A DNA stretch of 64,000 nt, taken from assembly GCA_963989245.1 (NCBI GenBank), contig OZ022340.1, forward strand, positions 42,602,525-42,666,524, written 5' to 3'. A program made the translations under genes and the position numbers. This DNA is from Nansenia antarctica (lineage: Eukaryota; Chordata; Actinopteri; Argentiniformes; Microstomatidae). Positions within the stretch are counted from its first letter, which is position 1, and each line of letters begins with the position of its first letter. Of the stretch, positions 11,901 to 22,049 are shown piece after piece. The notes below the pieces were generated by a model that did not search any database, was not told the origin of the DNA, and worked only from the letters and a program-made list of their open reading frames with translations.

Positions 11901-12353
11901 TGAGCTATAGTTTAGTATAGTATAATTGAGCTATAGTTTAGAGTTTTGAGAAATTGAGCTATAGTTTTAGTAAATGTGTTCAAACGATTGGGGGTTCTCA
12001 CTTTCTTCACACTTCAAATCAAAATCAAATCAAATTTTATTTGTATAGCGCATTTCTTACAAGATGCAACTCAATGCGCTTCACATAATGAACATTCTCA
12101 GTCAATCAATCAATCAATACTGACAGAGCCGCAAGCAGGCAAAAGTAAAAACCTGTACACTATGTAGCCAGGAAAATTCCCTTGCAGCCCTCTACACATA
12201 GAGCGACTACTATCCAGTACTGCTCTAGGTGCTACTGGGAGCTGACAGTGCCTCATCAGCACCCAGGTCCTTTTTCCTGTCAACACAAATCTCAAAACAC
12301 GAGTATGGTGTAATGGCCTAGTGATCCTAGTTCTATAATGTCCAATGTCTCCC

Positions 12354-15325
12354 TTAGTAGTAAAAGGCGACATTGAATAAGTAGGTTTTGAGGTCTCGCT
12401 TAAACATTTCCTGAGTTTTAGACAACCTCAGGCCCTCAGGTAGGGTGTTCCACAATCTAGGAGCATATACATGTATGCTAAAAGCTGATCCTCCAAATCT
12501 CTTTGTCCTAGCCTCTGGCACTATTAAAAGTTCCGTGCCACTAGACCTTAGGGGTCTAGCTGGTATGTATCTTATGAGCATGTCCACCATGTAATTGGGC
12601 GCATCGCAGTGGAGTGATTTATAGACTAGTAAAAGGATCTTAAAGTCTATTCTATAACTGACAGGGAGCCAGTGTAGTGATCTCAAGACAGGTGTGATGT
12701 GCGCTCTTCGTTTGGTCCTAGTAAGGACACGAGCAGCAGCATTCTGAACCATTTGTAGTCTATTAATAATTTTTTGGGGGAGACCTGTCAGGAGAGCATT
12801 AGAGTAATCTAGCCTACTAGTAACAAACGCATGCATTAATTTTTCTGTGTCTGCCTGGGAGAGAAATGATTGTACCTTAGTGATGTTTCTTAGATGGTAG
12901 AAGGATGTTTTAATAGTATTATTAATATGAGTTTCAAAATGTAGATCTGGGTCAATTATGACACCAAGATTCCTAGCCTGACACTTAGTGTTAAGAGCTA
13001 GTGTTTTCAAGTGTGCAGATAATTTCTCTCCCCCAGTTTTCTCGCCAATGATCAATACCTCTGTTTTTTCTTGATTGAGTTGGAGAAAATGTTGTGTCAT
13101 CCAAATATTAATATCAGCAATACAATCTATCAGGTGGTCGATCATCTTGTAGTCGTTGGGAGTTACTGAGATATAAAGCTGAGTGTCGTCAGCATAGCTG
13201 TGGTAGTTAACGCTATGCCTCTTGATAACAGAACTGAGGGGTAGCATGTATAGGCTAAAAAGCAACGGTCCTAAAATGGACCCCTGGGGAACTCCACAGG
13301 TTGCGCTATTTTTTTTTAACTTATGGTCACCAAGGGCTACAAAGTAGTCTCGGTCAGCCAGGTAAGTCCTGAACCAGTTTAAGACCGGACCTGAGAGGCC
13401 AACCCAGTTTTCAAGTCTCTCAATAAGTATGGAATGGTCTACCGTATCAAAGGCTGCACTTAAGTCTAAGAGTACAAGAATCAAGAGTTTTTTCGAGTCT
13501 GCATTTATCCTAAGGTCATTAGTTACCTTAAGCAAAGCGGTTTCTGTGCTGTGGTATGATCGGAAACCTGACTGAAGTGGGTCATACCTATTATTTAAGA
13601 CTAAGAATTCATGAAGCTGTTTATACGCTGCCTTTTCTATCTAATGTTGCTTAGAAAAGTGAGATTGGATATAGGTCTACAGTTTTTTTGGATCAGAAGG
13701 ATCTAGGTTACTTTTCTTCAGGGTGGGTCTAACCAGGGCAGTTTTAAGCGCCGCTGGAAATATTCCCTTTAAGTAGGGAGTGATTTACAATGCCTAGTAT
13801 GTCATCAGACACAGATTCAAAAATGTCCTTAAAAAAGGTGGTAGGAATAGGGTCAAGAGGACACGTAGACGGTTTAAGCTGTGACACAATTTTACCTAAT
13901 GTTTCAGTACTAATCATGGTGAACATGCTCATAGTCATGTTCTGTGGTGGCGGATCTACAGTGTTACACAAACCTAGTCTTTCCTGAGTAATACACATTC
14001 TAATATTTGTTATCTTATCCCTGAAGTGGGCTGCAAATTCCTCGCATTTGGTGACAGAGGCTGCGCCGTCTAGTGTTCTAGGAGCAGGGTTTACAAGGCA
14101 ATCAATTGTCGAGAACAAGACCCTGGGGTTATTCTTGTTTGTAGATATTATATTTGAGAAGTGATTTTTCCTAGCATTTTGCATTGCCAAGTTAAAGGCA
14201 GATAGATGTTCTTTAAAAATATTCTGATCAACCTGTAATTTGCTCTTTCTCCATCTGCGCTCAGCTTTCCTACATGTTCTCTTTAGGAGATGTATTTCAC
14301 TGTTACGCCATGGTGCTCTCCTCTTGGCTCCAACCTTTTTTAGTTTGGTAGGTGCCAGGGAGTCTAGGGCCATTTTTACTTTATTGTTAAAGGTAATTAC
14401 TAAGTCGTTTTCATATAACGTGGGAGTTGTGTGATTACTGTACATTAAAGCTTTGAAATTCTCAGCCACTGCAGGGGTGAGATAATGTTTTTTAACAACA
14501 CGTTCAGCATTGCTTTCAGCTTTATGTGTTACAATGGTAAAGAAAATACAGAAATCGTCAGAGAGGGCCAGGTCGCTGATACCTGATATTGAGACCTCAA
14601 GACCCTTTGTAATCACAAGATCAAGGGTATGGCCATGATTGTGAGTGGGTTCATTGACATGTTGGATAAAATCCATAGATTTCAAGAGGTCAATAAAATC
14701 CCTAGCCCTCAAGTCAGCCTCATTATCAACATGAAAATTAAAATCTCCAGTGATAATAATCCTATCATAGTTGGGATGGATAATGGATAGGAACTCAGAG
14801 AAGTCAGATAGGAAGGTAGGGGCTGGTTTCGGCGGCCTGTATACAGTTACCGTTAGAATAGGTGGTTGGCATGCCATAACTGTGATGATATTCAAAGGAG
14901 GAGAATATATCAAAGGATATGCTCTTGCAGTTTAGATTATTTGAAGCTATGGTAGCTGTTCCTCCCCCCTTTTTTCAATTTCTGATTGATTGGAAAAAAC
15001 TGTAGTTGGGGGGAGATGCCTCAATAAGGGCTGCTGCTCCATTTGTATCTAGCCAGGTTTCTGTGAGTAGCATACAGTCGAGTTTTCTATCACAAATGAG
15101 CTCATTTATGATAAAAGTTTTTTTGTTCGATAGGGACCTGATATTCAAAATTGCCATGGAGATGTCATTTTGACACTGGGACTGACTCGAGGGAATACTT
15201 AATGAAATGGGTAATACGTTTCTCATATTTGCGCCATGTATTACCTTATTTGTGGTGGTGGGAGTCCGGTGGGAGACAATAGTCTGGATGGCATGTTTGG
15301 TGTTAGAGGAATGGATCGGACTCAT
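12354..15325 (-). pseudogene. L2 ORF2: endonuclease plus reverse transcriptase
   Basis: There are three minus-strand pieces in different frames: 15325-14975, 14913-13744 and 13535-12354. The endonuclease shows LNIRSLSNK, LTETWLD, VYRPPK, GDFNFHVD and HTLDLVIT. The final SDH motif reads SDDF (near 14565), so the catalytic His is replaced by Asp. The RT keeps AFDTVDHS, CGVPQGSILGPLLF and YADDTQLY (near 13215). The C-terminus carries LHWLPVSYRIDFKILLLVYK and ends FNVAFYY. Frameshifts lie near 14950 (a run of G) and 13550-13740, where the NYRPIS block is damaged. Confidence 0.88.
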
Positions 15326-15474
15326 CCCACATCAGGTTCGACTGGGCACCGGCCAGGTCCAGGGCTGTACAGCGAGGTCCATGGACAGGGACAGCAGGCA
15401 GGCACCACACCTGTTTGGGTGAAACCTATCTCTCGCAAAAAGATCTCTACGGTTAAAGAATGTGGTGAAATTGT

Positions 15475-16357
15475 CTATAAATGGGATTTGCATACGACAG
15501 CAGTATCCCTGTAGCCAAAGGTGAAGACTTTGAATTCTACTGTATTTGGTGTCGCCATACCTGGGACTCGGAAGGGGCCCGAGATGATGCAGGTCTTACC
15601 TGTGTCTTTGACGGTGGTGATGAGGGCTCGGAAGTCGTCCTTCAGCTCCTCCGACCTCTCCCGTCCGATGTCGTTGGCACCCACGTGGATGATGACGGAG
15701 GTGGCCTGGGGGTCTTCTTCCACCATCATCGGGACGACCGCGGCGACGTCCCTCACCTTGGCACCTGGGATGCAGAGGGTTCTGGCCTTCGGGACTGCAA
15801 CATGGCGGACCATGGACGAGCCTATTACAAGCACAGAGGGGGGGGGGGGGGGGAGAAGAGCGGGGGGGGGGGAGGAGACACGAACTGTAGTTTCCTCTGC
15901 TGGCGGCGTGATGGACCGGTAGGAGGCACAGGGTGGGAGAGGGGGAGAGAGAGAGGGATGGGGGGGGGGGGGGGGTGCAGGCCCTGGCTCTCTTCGCCTT
16001 CGGTGTGGACTGGTGGCTCTGCAGCGCCCCGAAGCTGTTCCGCAGCAGGAGGGCCTCAGGGGGGTTGGTGCCAGAGGAGTCGAAGGTACGACTCCTCTTC
16101 CTGACGGTGGTCCAAGTCCCTAGTGATGTAGGGACAGAGTGAGTTTCACCTAGGATGGGGCTTACAGGTGGAGGTGGAGGCTTTGATGTTGATGTTGTGG
16201 TCTGTGTGCTTTCTGTGTCTGTAATTATTGTTTCATGTAATGTGTCAAAAAATGAATTAAGAAGCGACTCCCCTTGTCTGATCTGGTGGAGAGTTGTGAT
16301 TCGTCCCTTCATCTCCTCAACCTGGAGGCTAAGCTCCAGGCAACGCCGGCAAGCCAT
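15475..16357 (-). pseudogene. L2 ORF1: coiled-coil/Cys N-terminus plus SGNH-type esterase
   Basis: The frame begins MACRRCLELSLQVEEMKGRI at 16357, a CxxC-containing likely coiled-coil start, followed by a Pro/Ser/Thr-rich linker. The C-terminal part is read in another frame from about 15834. It contains VIGSSMVRHV (nucleophile Ser block), VIIHVGANDIGRE (GxND block) and a terminal YRDTAVVCKSHL, as in the esterase domain of L2/CR1 ORF1 proteins. The break coincides with homopolymer runs of 13-17 G at 15837-15852, 15863-15872 and 15960-15974, which suggests slippage. ORF1 of this clade binds RNA and the esterase is thought to act at membranes. Here it is broken. Confidence 0.8.
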
Positions 16358-16440
16358 GAAAGAGAAAAGTAGTGTTATTTGCAGAGAGAGAGAAAAACAA
16401 TTTGATTATGGAAAAACAATTTGATTATGGTGAGCTAGGA

Positions 16441-17926
16441 GTATTACGGAAATATGTGATATAAGAGTATATAAGGTTGTTAGTAATTCGGGGAGGTATC
16501 CCGATAAAAAACGCCCGTTTAAAAAGTGTAAAGGTGGCTAGCTGGTTAGCCGCGGTAGCTAGCTTATAACGCTGGTAATCCCGACTCAGCCTCCCGGCGT
16601 CGGATTCGGAGGAACGAGGTCCCGATGTTATATAGGATAGGAAAGCTATTAATTTACAAAAAATGCTTTCTCAATAGAGCTCGGTATAGATAGCAGTTTT
16701 TAAGATTCTAAGAGCTGTCGAACTAGAGCAGAAAACAAACACTCGTCGTGACATGTGTTCTCTTCATCCCAGTAGCTTTCAGTCTCAGGTTAACACAGTC
16801 GCCATTGCGTATGAATTCTTGCAACTATGTAAATAATATAGCCAGATATAGAGCTCATATTTGACCAAAAATAGAGCCCTAAAATGTCACTCTGACTCCC
16901 TATCTTCTACCTCCTCCTTTCACTCACTCACTCACTCACTCACTCATTCTCCCTATATTTATCCCTGTCTTCCCCTGGAGTACACTGTCCAAACAGAGGC
17001 TATCATGGCATCTGCCTCTACCCAGCATTGTAGACAGGAGAGGACTGCATAACTCTCTCACTCACTCTCTGTCTCTCTCACTCTCTCTCTCTTAAAAGGT
17101 TGTGTATGGATGAAACACAGAAAGTGTTTACACACAAAAATATTCTGATTTATAACACAGTGCGTACACACGTCCCATACCAGTTTCCCTTTATAAATCA
17201 ACTCTAATCAACTCTAAATTTTGCGCACATGAGCGAGCGTCTTGATCCACCCTTTTAACACCCATAGTTGCCTATAAATAGTCAGTGAAACGGCCCTAAT
17301 TAATATTCATCTGACTGCATGACGACAATGAAGGCAAATCCTGATGGAAAGGCTAAAAAAATAAATTTCAACCAGTCAAATTCACAACAAATAAGTAATA
17401 ACATGAAACTGTGCATGTGTATCTGCCAGACTGAGGCATCGCAAATGGCATTAGTTTAAATGTAATTTGTCTTACTGTTCACCTTATTATTTATGAGAAT
17501 ACATTTCATAACATGCAAGTATTAAAATAGTTTAATAATTATAGATCCAATTAAATATGATGCCTGATTAAATTGTACAAAATATTTGAGGGGTTCTTTT
17601 GCAATTACAGATATCTCCGTTTGTATTTATTATCCTAAATCATGTTTTTTGTGAGCACTCCAGGGAACTCTTCATATAAAATACGTGAGAGGTAAGATTT
17701 CGATTTATTTTACACAGTGGTATCAATTTCAAAGCGCTTCTTGAGTTTCATCCTTCTGCCATCGCAGTTGCTAATTTCTCCAGTTTAAGTGAGTAAGCAT
17801 GGGTCAGAGTGTCCGTGGATGACTGCACATTCTCCCACCAAATCACTTTCATTCCACTCAGTTCAACCCCTCACTAAGGGACACACACTTGTATGTACCT
17901 TTCGCTGAAAACCCCTATTCAATCAT
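16441..17926. other. No gene seen; CACT and CTCT simple repeats
   Basis: A (CACT)n run lies at 16920-16946 and CT-rich runs at 17053-17094. AT-rich sequence follows. Nothing in six frames resembles a protein family. Confidence 0.5.
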
Positions 17927-17927
17927 G

Positions 17928-18134
17928 CCTGGTAAAGGCCAGTGATAGCCTGGTAAAGGCCAGTGATAGCCTGGTAAAGGCCAGTGATAGGGTTCGGGTT
18001 AGGGCCAGTGATAGCCTGGTAAAGGCCAGTGATAGGGTTAGGGTTAGGGCCAGTGATAGCCTGGTAGTGATAGCCTGGTAAAGGCCAGTGATAGCCTGGT
18101 AGTGATAGCCTGGTAAAGGCCAGTGATAGCCTGT
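17928..18134. repeat. 21-bp minisatellite with telomere-like interruptions
   Basis: The unit cctggtaaaggccagtgatag is repeated about nine times, some units shortened (tggtagtgatagcc). Two units are followed by TTAGGG-type stretches at 17988-18004 and 18033-18049. Reading frames across it on both strands are repeat artefacts. Confidence 0.95.
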
Positions 18135-18347
18135 CACCCGTGCCAATAAAGTTCCATCCTTTCCACTCATCACTCAGTGACTGTCTGATGTACTGCAATT
18201 TTATTCTTGTAGCTAGCCACAACTTAGCTTAACTGTTCCACTGAGAATCCTATGATTCTCCCAGGGTGTTAGGTTGTCTTGACTGGAATCGGTTCAGCTC
18301 GACATTCAAAAGAAGGTATGCCAAGTTCCACGATTTTGATCCTGTGA

Positions 18348-18600
18348 GCACCTGTTCACTCTCTCAGCTAGCACCTGTTCACTCTCTGAGCTAGCACCTG
18401 TTCACTCTCTCAACTAGCACCTGTTCACTCTCTCAGCTAGCACCTGTTCACTCTCTCAACTAGCACCTGTTCACTCTCTCAACTAGCACCTGTTCACTCT
18501 CTCAGCTAGCACCTGTTCACTCTCTCAACTAGCACCTGTTCACTCTCTCAGCTAGCACCTGTTCACTCTCTGAGCTAGCACCTGTTCACTCTCTGAGCTA
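18348..18600. repeat. 23-bp minisatellite, exactly 11 units
   Basis: The unit gcacctgttcactctctcag plus cta is repeated 11 times (253 bp) without length change. Only the base pair before the final cta varies (cag, gag or caa). Uniform length suggests recent unequal crossing-over or slippage. Confidence 0.95.
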
Positions 18601-19022
18601 GCAGGCTAACACTAGAAGGTCTCCCCATGACCAACACTGCTCAGATCCCCCAATGTGTCCCGGCTGGGATGGGTTTGACTGACACCTGCACTTTATTCCC
18701 TTGTTCAGGAGAGGCGTCTCTGTCACTCCTTTTGGAGCAGTGGTGTGGTGCTCGGTCTCCCCCTGGGTCCACTGCACGGTGTCTCAGGGCTGCAGATTGC
18801 AGCTTGTTGGTCCAGAGGGGACACAGGGACGCGACCAAGATCCTTCAGGAGGGAAAAAAAACAACCTCTGTTGCCCAAAGGCGTGATCCGAGTGATTCCC
18901 AAGGCTCTATGCCGATGGTACAGAAGGTACACACATTGGCTCTATTCAGGGTGATCCAGTTCAGACAAGGCCATCGGTTTGCAGGGTCCCATTGAGAGGG
19001 ATTGACATAAGGGGACCAAAGG
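18601..19022. other. No gene seen
   Basis: Moderately GC-rich sequence between the minisatellite and an inverted-repeat element. Several 60-120 codon frames overlap on both strands, which marks them as chance. Confidence 0.45.
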
Positions 19023-19707
19023 TAACAAATGTAACCCAGGTTCTCTGAAGGAGAAGCGGGAAACCCCTCACCCTGTTGCCCCTCTAGCACTGAGCTTGTG
19101 AAGAGCAGTTTGTTGAACAAAATGGTGCACTTGCGAAAGGTACACAATAGTGCGTGTCCCTAAAGCCCAATTTATACGTCTGCGTAAAATCTATGCCGTA
19201 GCCTGCGTAGGCCCGGAGCCTATGCCGTAGCCTACGCCGTCGCTTTACGCGCACCTCTCCAAAAATGTAACTACGCGGCATACCTACGCAGACCGTAAGA
19301 ACTGTGATTGGTCCTCTTGGTAGCACATGATTCCGACATGATTCCGACTCTCTCGTAGGCCTAAATGCGGAAGCCATGACAGAAATGTCATTTACTTTTT
19401 CTGTAATTACTTATTAATAAAGATTCGAAAAATTATGATAACCATCTTATTATCTTAGTTTAATGTCATTTCAATGCATTATAGACATTTTGATCCACCC
19501 AGACAAGCATAACAAAAAAATCGCTATTATGCCGCTATGAGTACACCGACCAACGCGACGCAGACCGACCAACGCAGAACTATAAATTGGGAGAGCCCTT
19601 GCGTAGGCTACGGCGTAGCCCCGCGTAAATTCGACGCAGAAGTATAAATTGGGCTTTAGTGAGGGGTCTCCCTCATCTCCTTCAGAGAACCCGGGTTACT
19701 ATTTGTA
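19023..19707. mobile_element. Inverted-repeat element (about 48-bp imperfect ends)
   Basis: The left end near aacaaatgtaacccaggtt, then ctctgaaggaga and acccctcac (19028-19070), matches the reverse complement of the right end (gaggggtctccc at 19661-19672, ccttcagagaacccgggtta at 19679-19698). The interior has no coding potential. It looks like a MITE-like DNA element that itself received a second inverted-repeat element (19160-19659). The superfamily cannot be assigned because no clean target duplication is visible. Confidence 0.6.
19160..19659. mobile_element. 500-bp MITE with perfect 18-bp inverted ends
   Basis: CTAAAGCCCAATTTATAC at 19160-19177 is exactly complementary to GTATAAATTGGGCTTTAG at 19642-19659. 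Inside both ends there are several palindromic tacgccgtagcctacg-type motifs. The central part (19380-19510) is related, in inverted orientation, to 26550-26700. No ORF is present. The termini end in TA, so a Tc1/mariner-type TA target is possible, but a Harbinger-type origin is not excluded. Confidence 0.75.
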
Positions 19708-19772
19708 AGCTTCAGTTTCTGTTTGAATGGGTTGTTTAGGACTTTTGTAGTCACATGACAATGATGTCATAT

Positions 19773-20986
19773 CAGTGGTGGGCCGTCAGGGCCAGCAAGG
19801 CCTTCTCTGCTGGCCTAAACATCATCAGAATATACATTTAATTTTTATATATTTTTTCTACAAATATGTATTAAATTATTCCCGTAGTCTATTCTCTTCA
19901 TTTCATAGCTTTCCTCTTGGTTGCGCTGCTTCCAGACATTTGGAGGGCTGGCCTTTAGCTTTTATCCAATCAATTTCAGCCATAATGTGTTGCCAGGGTA
20001 CCAAGAAATCTGCCCGCCTGCAGATTCAACAGTGGCGCGAGTACAGATTGTAATTTAAAGTGAGCGAGAAAAGAGCTGTGGCGTACCATGGTCAGATCTC
20101 GAGTTGGCGAGCAAATCCAAGCAAATCCGACGAAGGGGCCTTCTGGATGGCGGAGCACCTGATCAGCACCTGCACGTCTTTTGATTGGATACAAACTATT
20201 GGGAGGCGGAGCTAGCACACTGAACTTGATCTCGCTAATTTGTGTAGATTTAAGCTGTTGTTCTACAAGCAGCCACAATGGCTGAAGGAGGAGAAGAGGT
20301 AGATTTGGTGGCAGATATTATAACAACAAAGAAGAACCTTCTAAGAAAAGCTAGACATAATCAGAAGAGAACGGCCAACCCCGACGTTAGCGACGCTATC
20401 CATGTAAAAGGACTTATTGGTGGAACTGATCAACTGTACAACAGAGTCATTGAAGTCTTCTTGAGGAAAGAAAGGAGGATGGATTTTGTGTTCAAATAAT
20501 CAGTTGTTTTGGTGAGTACAAAGCATTTAATGTTTTCTGCAAGAGATGTACTGAGCGACCCTGGGGTCCGTAGATACAGATAGTGTGTTGTGTTGCCTGG
20601 CTCAGCTGTGTGAGTAAGTGGGGCTTCAATGCGATCTTCTAACCACTTCCCGGGCTGCTACCATGGAAAACGACACACCCCCGTGACCGTATGAACACGA
20701 GGAAGATAACCGGCCTTAAATGGAACCTCGATACGGTTCTCCTATCGAGATCGACAGACCGCAAAGTTCGGGAAATAACTGACTCTTTCGTTTTCATGCA
20801 ATGAATTGAATACACCCAGACAAGGTGCCGCTATAATAACAATGGCAACGCCCGGTTATACTGCGTTTCTGTCTAAATGTATAGTTTCTAGAGCCATGGC
20901 GTGTCATAATGATGGTATTAAGAGGTGGAATAATTCAGGTAGGACATCACTGAAGGCCTAGGTGTGAAATGCACCGCCCGCCACTG
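19773..20986 (+). mobile_element. Non-autonomous hAT transposon, copy 2
   Basis: Same family as 6149-7318 but inverted. It starts CAGTGGTGGGCCGTCAGG and ends GCCCGCCACTG. The flanking 8-bp duplications are TGTCATAT at 19765-19772 and 20987-20994. The two copies agree closely over their whole length. Copy 2 is 44 bp longer and keeps an open 73-codon frame followed by a consensus-like splice donor. Confidence 0.92.
20278..20499 (+). CDS. Small hAT-encoded ORF (73 aa), unknown function
   Basis: The ORF starts MAEGGEEVDLVADIITTKKN and ends at TAA 20497-20499. The sequence is rich in Lys/Arg after residue 18 and has no recognised zinc finger or catalytic motif. Just after the stop, TTTTG/gtgagtaca at 20510-20519 resembles a 5' splice site. 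This region may therefore be the first exon of the ancestral transposase, with the rest lost from this copy. It is most likely a relic and not a working gene. Confidence 0.45.
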   Translation: MAEGGEEVDLVADIITTKKNLLRKARHNQKRTANPDVSDAIHVKGLIGGTDQLYNRVIEVFLRKERRMDFVFK

Positions 20987-21041
20987 TGTCATATAATATC
21001 ATAACATATAAGTCTCTGTGAACCTGCTGAACAGTCAGGTG

Positions 21042-21101
21042 GTCTATGTTATTGTACTGGTCTCTATGTTATTGTACTGGTCTCTATGTTATTGTACTGG
21101 T
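21042..21101. repeat. Three copies of a 22-bp repeat
   Basis: tctatgttattgtactgg plus the next tctc/tcct is repeated three times in tandem just left of the hAT insertion at 21174. Confidence 0.85.
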
Positions 21102-21639
21102 CCTCTCTTCCTCCTGGCTTTTAAGTACCTCCATCCACTGCTGCCCTGGGGGTTCATTCTACCATGTGTGGACTAGGGCTGGGACGACGCGTCGACTACG
21201 TCGACGTAATCTACTACGTCAATACGTCGACTTGCGTAATGTGCGTCGGTGCGTCGCAAATAAACAACATGGCTGCGACCAGTTACGAGCGATGTGTCAT
21301 TGATTTTCAACAACGCTTAACTCGCGCTTTTATTTTGAAGACGCGAAAACGAAACCGGAAGTCTATAATATCAGAATGTGCCTCTTGTTGTCTTTCAGAG
21401 TCAGAGAACAGATACCAAACTGCCGACATGTTTGCTATAATTATATTACTTGGCAGTAGGTAGTCATCACTCAATGCTCGTGTCATTTACAGAACAGCAT
21501 GGGTTGCTTGCACTGTTTGATCGCGTCATAAAAAATTAACGTCTCACAATTGGCGAACATTCACACGGAACACGGAATGGCCGAACTCCGACTGTGCTGT
21601 AAAGTGGGTGGAGTATGGACTCCGCACATGCGATAGTAT

Positions 21640-21789
21640 TGTAACGATCCTGTATGGGGCCCGTTAACAGCTCCACCAAGGGAGTTAACTCTCTTGGTCT
21701 AATGGTTAGCGCGGCCGTCGGTTATGCGGGAGATCGGGGTTCGACTCCCGCATGGGGCGAGTTACACTAGAAGATTCCCGTTCGCTACA
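21640..21789 (+). repeat. Left LTR of the miniature element
   Basis: 150 bp with TG...CA-type ends (TGTAACG...GCTACA). It holds a tRNA-like internal promoter at 21693-21760. Confidence 0.85.
21693..21760 (+). other. tRNA-like segment with Pol III A and B boxes (left LTR)
   Basis: The A-box-like TGGTCTAATGG (21695-21705) differs by one base from that of vertebrate tRNA-Glu. The B box GGTTCGACTCC (21738-21748) fits the consensus exactly, and spacing is as in tRNA genes. The acceptor and T stems do not pair properly, so this is not a functional tRNA. An alternative 9-bp hairpin, atgcgggag with ctcccgcat, surrounds the B box. No T-run terminator follows closely. Confidence 0.7.
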
Positions 21790-21790
21790 C

Positions 21791-21810
21791 TGGTGTCAGA
21801 AAGTTGGGAT
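21791..21810 (+). other. Primer-binding site, tRNA-Leu-like
   Basis: TGGTGTCAGAAAGTTGGGAT begins with TGG (complement of CCA). It matches the complement of the vertebrate tRNA-Leu(CAG) 3' end for the first 11 bases, then with two extra bases. It starts one base after the LTR, as expected for reverse-transcription priming. Confidence 0.65.
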
Positions 21811-21899
21811 GGAAGGAAGGCCATCGGAGAGCCGTGTCCCACGTGAGGGACTTGACATAGTGAAGCGTGAGGGCACGCTCTCCCGAACGGTGAGGATAG

Positions 21900-22049
21900 T
21901 GTAACGACCCTGTATGGGGCCCGTTAACAGCTCCACCAAGGGAGTTAACTCTCTTGGTCTAATGGTTAGCGCGGCCGTCGGTTATGCGGGAGATCGGGGT
22001 TCGACTCCCGCATGGGGCGAGTTACACTAGAAGATTCCCGTTCGCTACA
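21900..22049 (+). repeat. Right LTR of the miniature element
   Basis: 150 bp, identical to the left LTR except at 21908. Confidence 0.85.
21953..22020 (+). other. tRNA-like segment with Pol III A and B boxes (right LTR)
   Basis: Exact duplicate of 21693-21760. The A box is at 21955-21965 and the B box at 21998-22008. Confidence 0.7.

Larger units (their letters stand above)
12008..16440 (-). mobile_element. Nearly full-length L2 LINE copy B
   Basis: The minus strand carries, in order, a 5' leader (from about 16440), an ORF1, an endonuclease-RT ORF2 and a short 3' UTR. It ends in a (TTTGA)n-like tail at 12008-12035, next to the conserved tttgtatagcgcatttctta. Two ORFs, a C-terminal esterase in ORF1 and this tail are the hallmarks of the L2 clade. 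Frameshifts interrupt both ORFs, so the copy is inactive, but its length of more than 4 kb is unusual for 5'-truncating LINEs. Confidence 0.88.
21640..22049 (+). mobile_element. Miniature LTR retrotransposon (TRIM-like), 410 bp
   Basis: Two 150-bp direct repeats (21640-21789 and 21900-22049) start TGTAACGA and end CGCTACA. They differ at one position (T at 21648, C at 21908). Between them lie only 110 bp: a primer-binding-site-like TGGTGTCAGAAAGTTGGGAT one base after the left repeat, and a purine-rich ggtgaggatag just before the right repeat. GTAT flanks the element on both sides (21636-21639 and 22050-22053), a 4-bp target duplication. There is no coding capacity, so retrotransposition would need proteins from another element. 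One mismatch in 150 indicates a recent insertion. Confidence 0.85.

Noticed and set aside
15481..16104. A 207-residue glycine-rich plus-strand protein
   Set aside because: It is antisense to the L2 ORF1 and its glycine runs come from G homopolymers.
21693..21760. A genuine tRNA-Glu or tRNA-Asp gene
   Set aside because: The B box is perfect and the D-arm resembles tRNA-Glu, but the acceptor halves are not complementary, two T-stem pairs are wrong and the copy is duplicated as part of an LTR.
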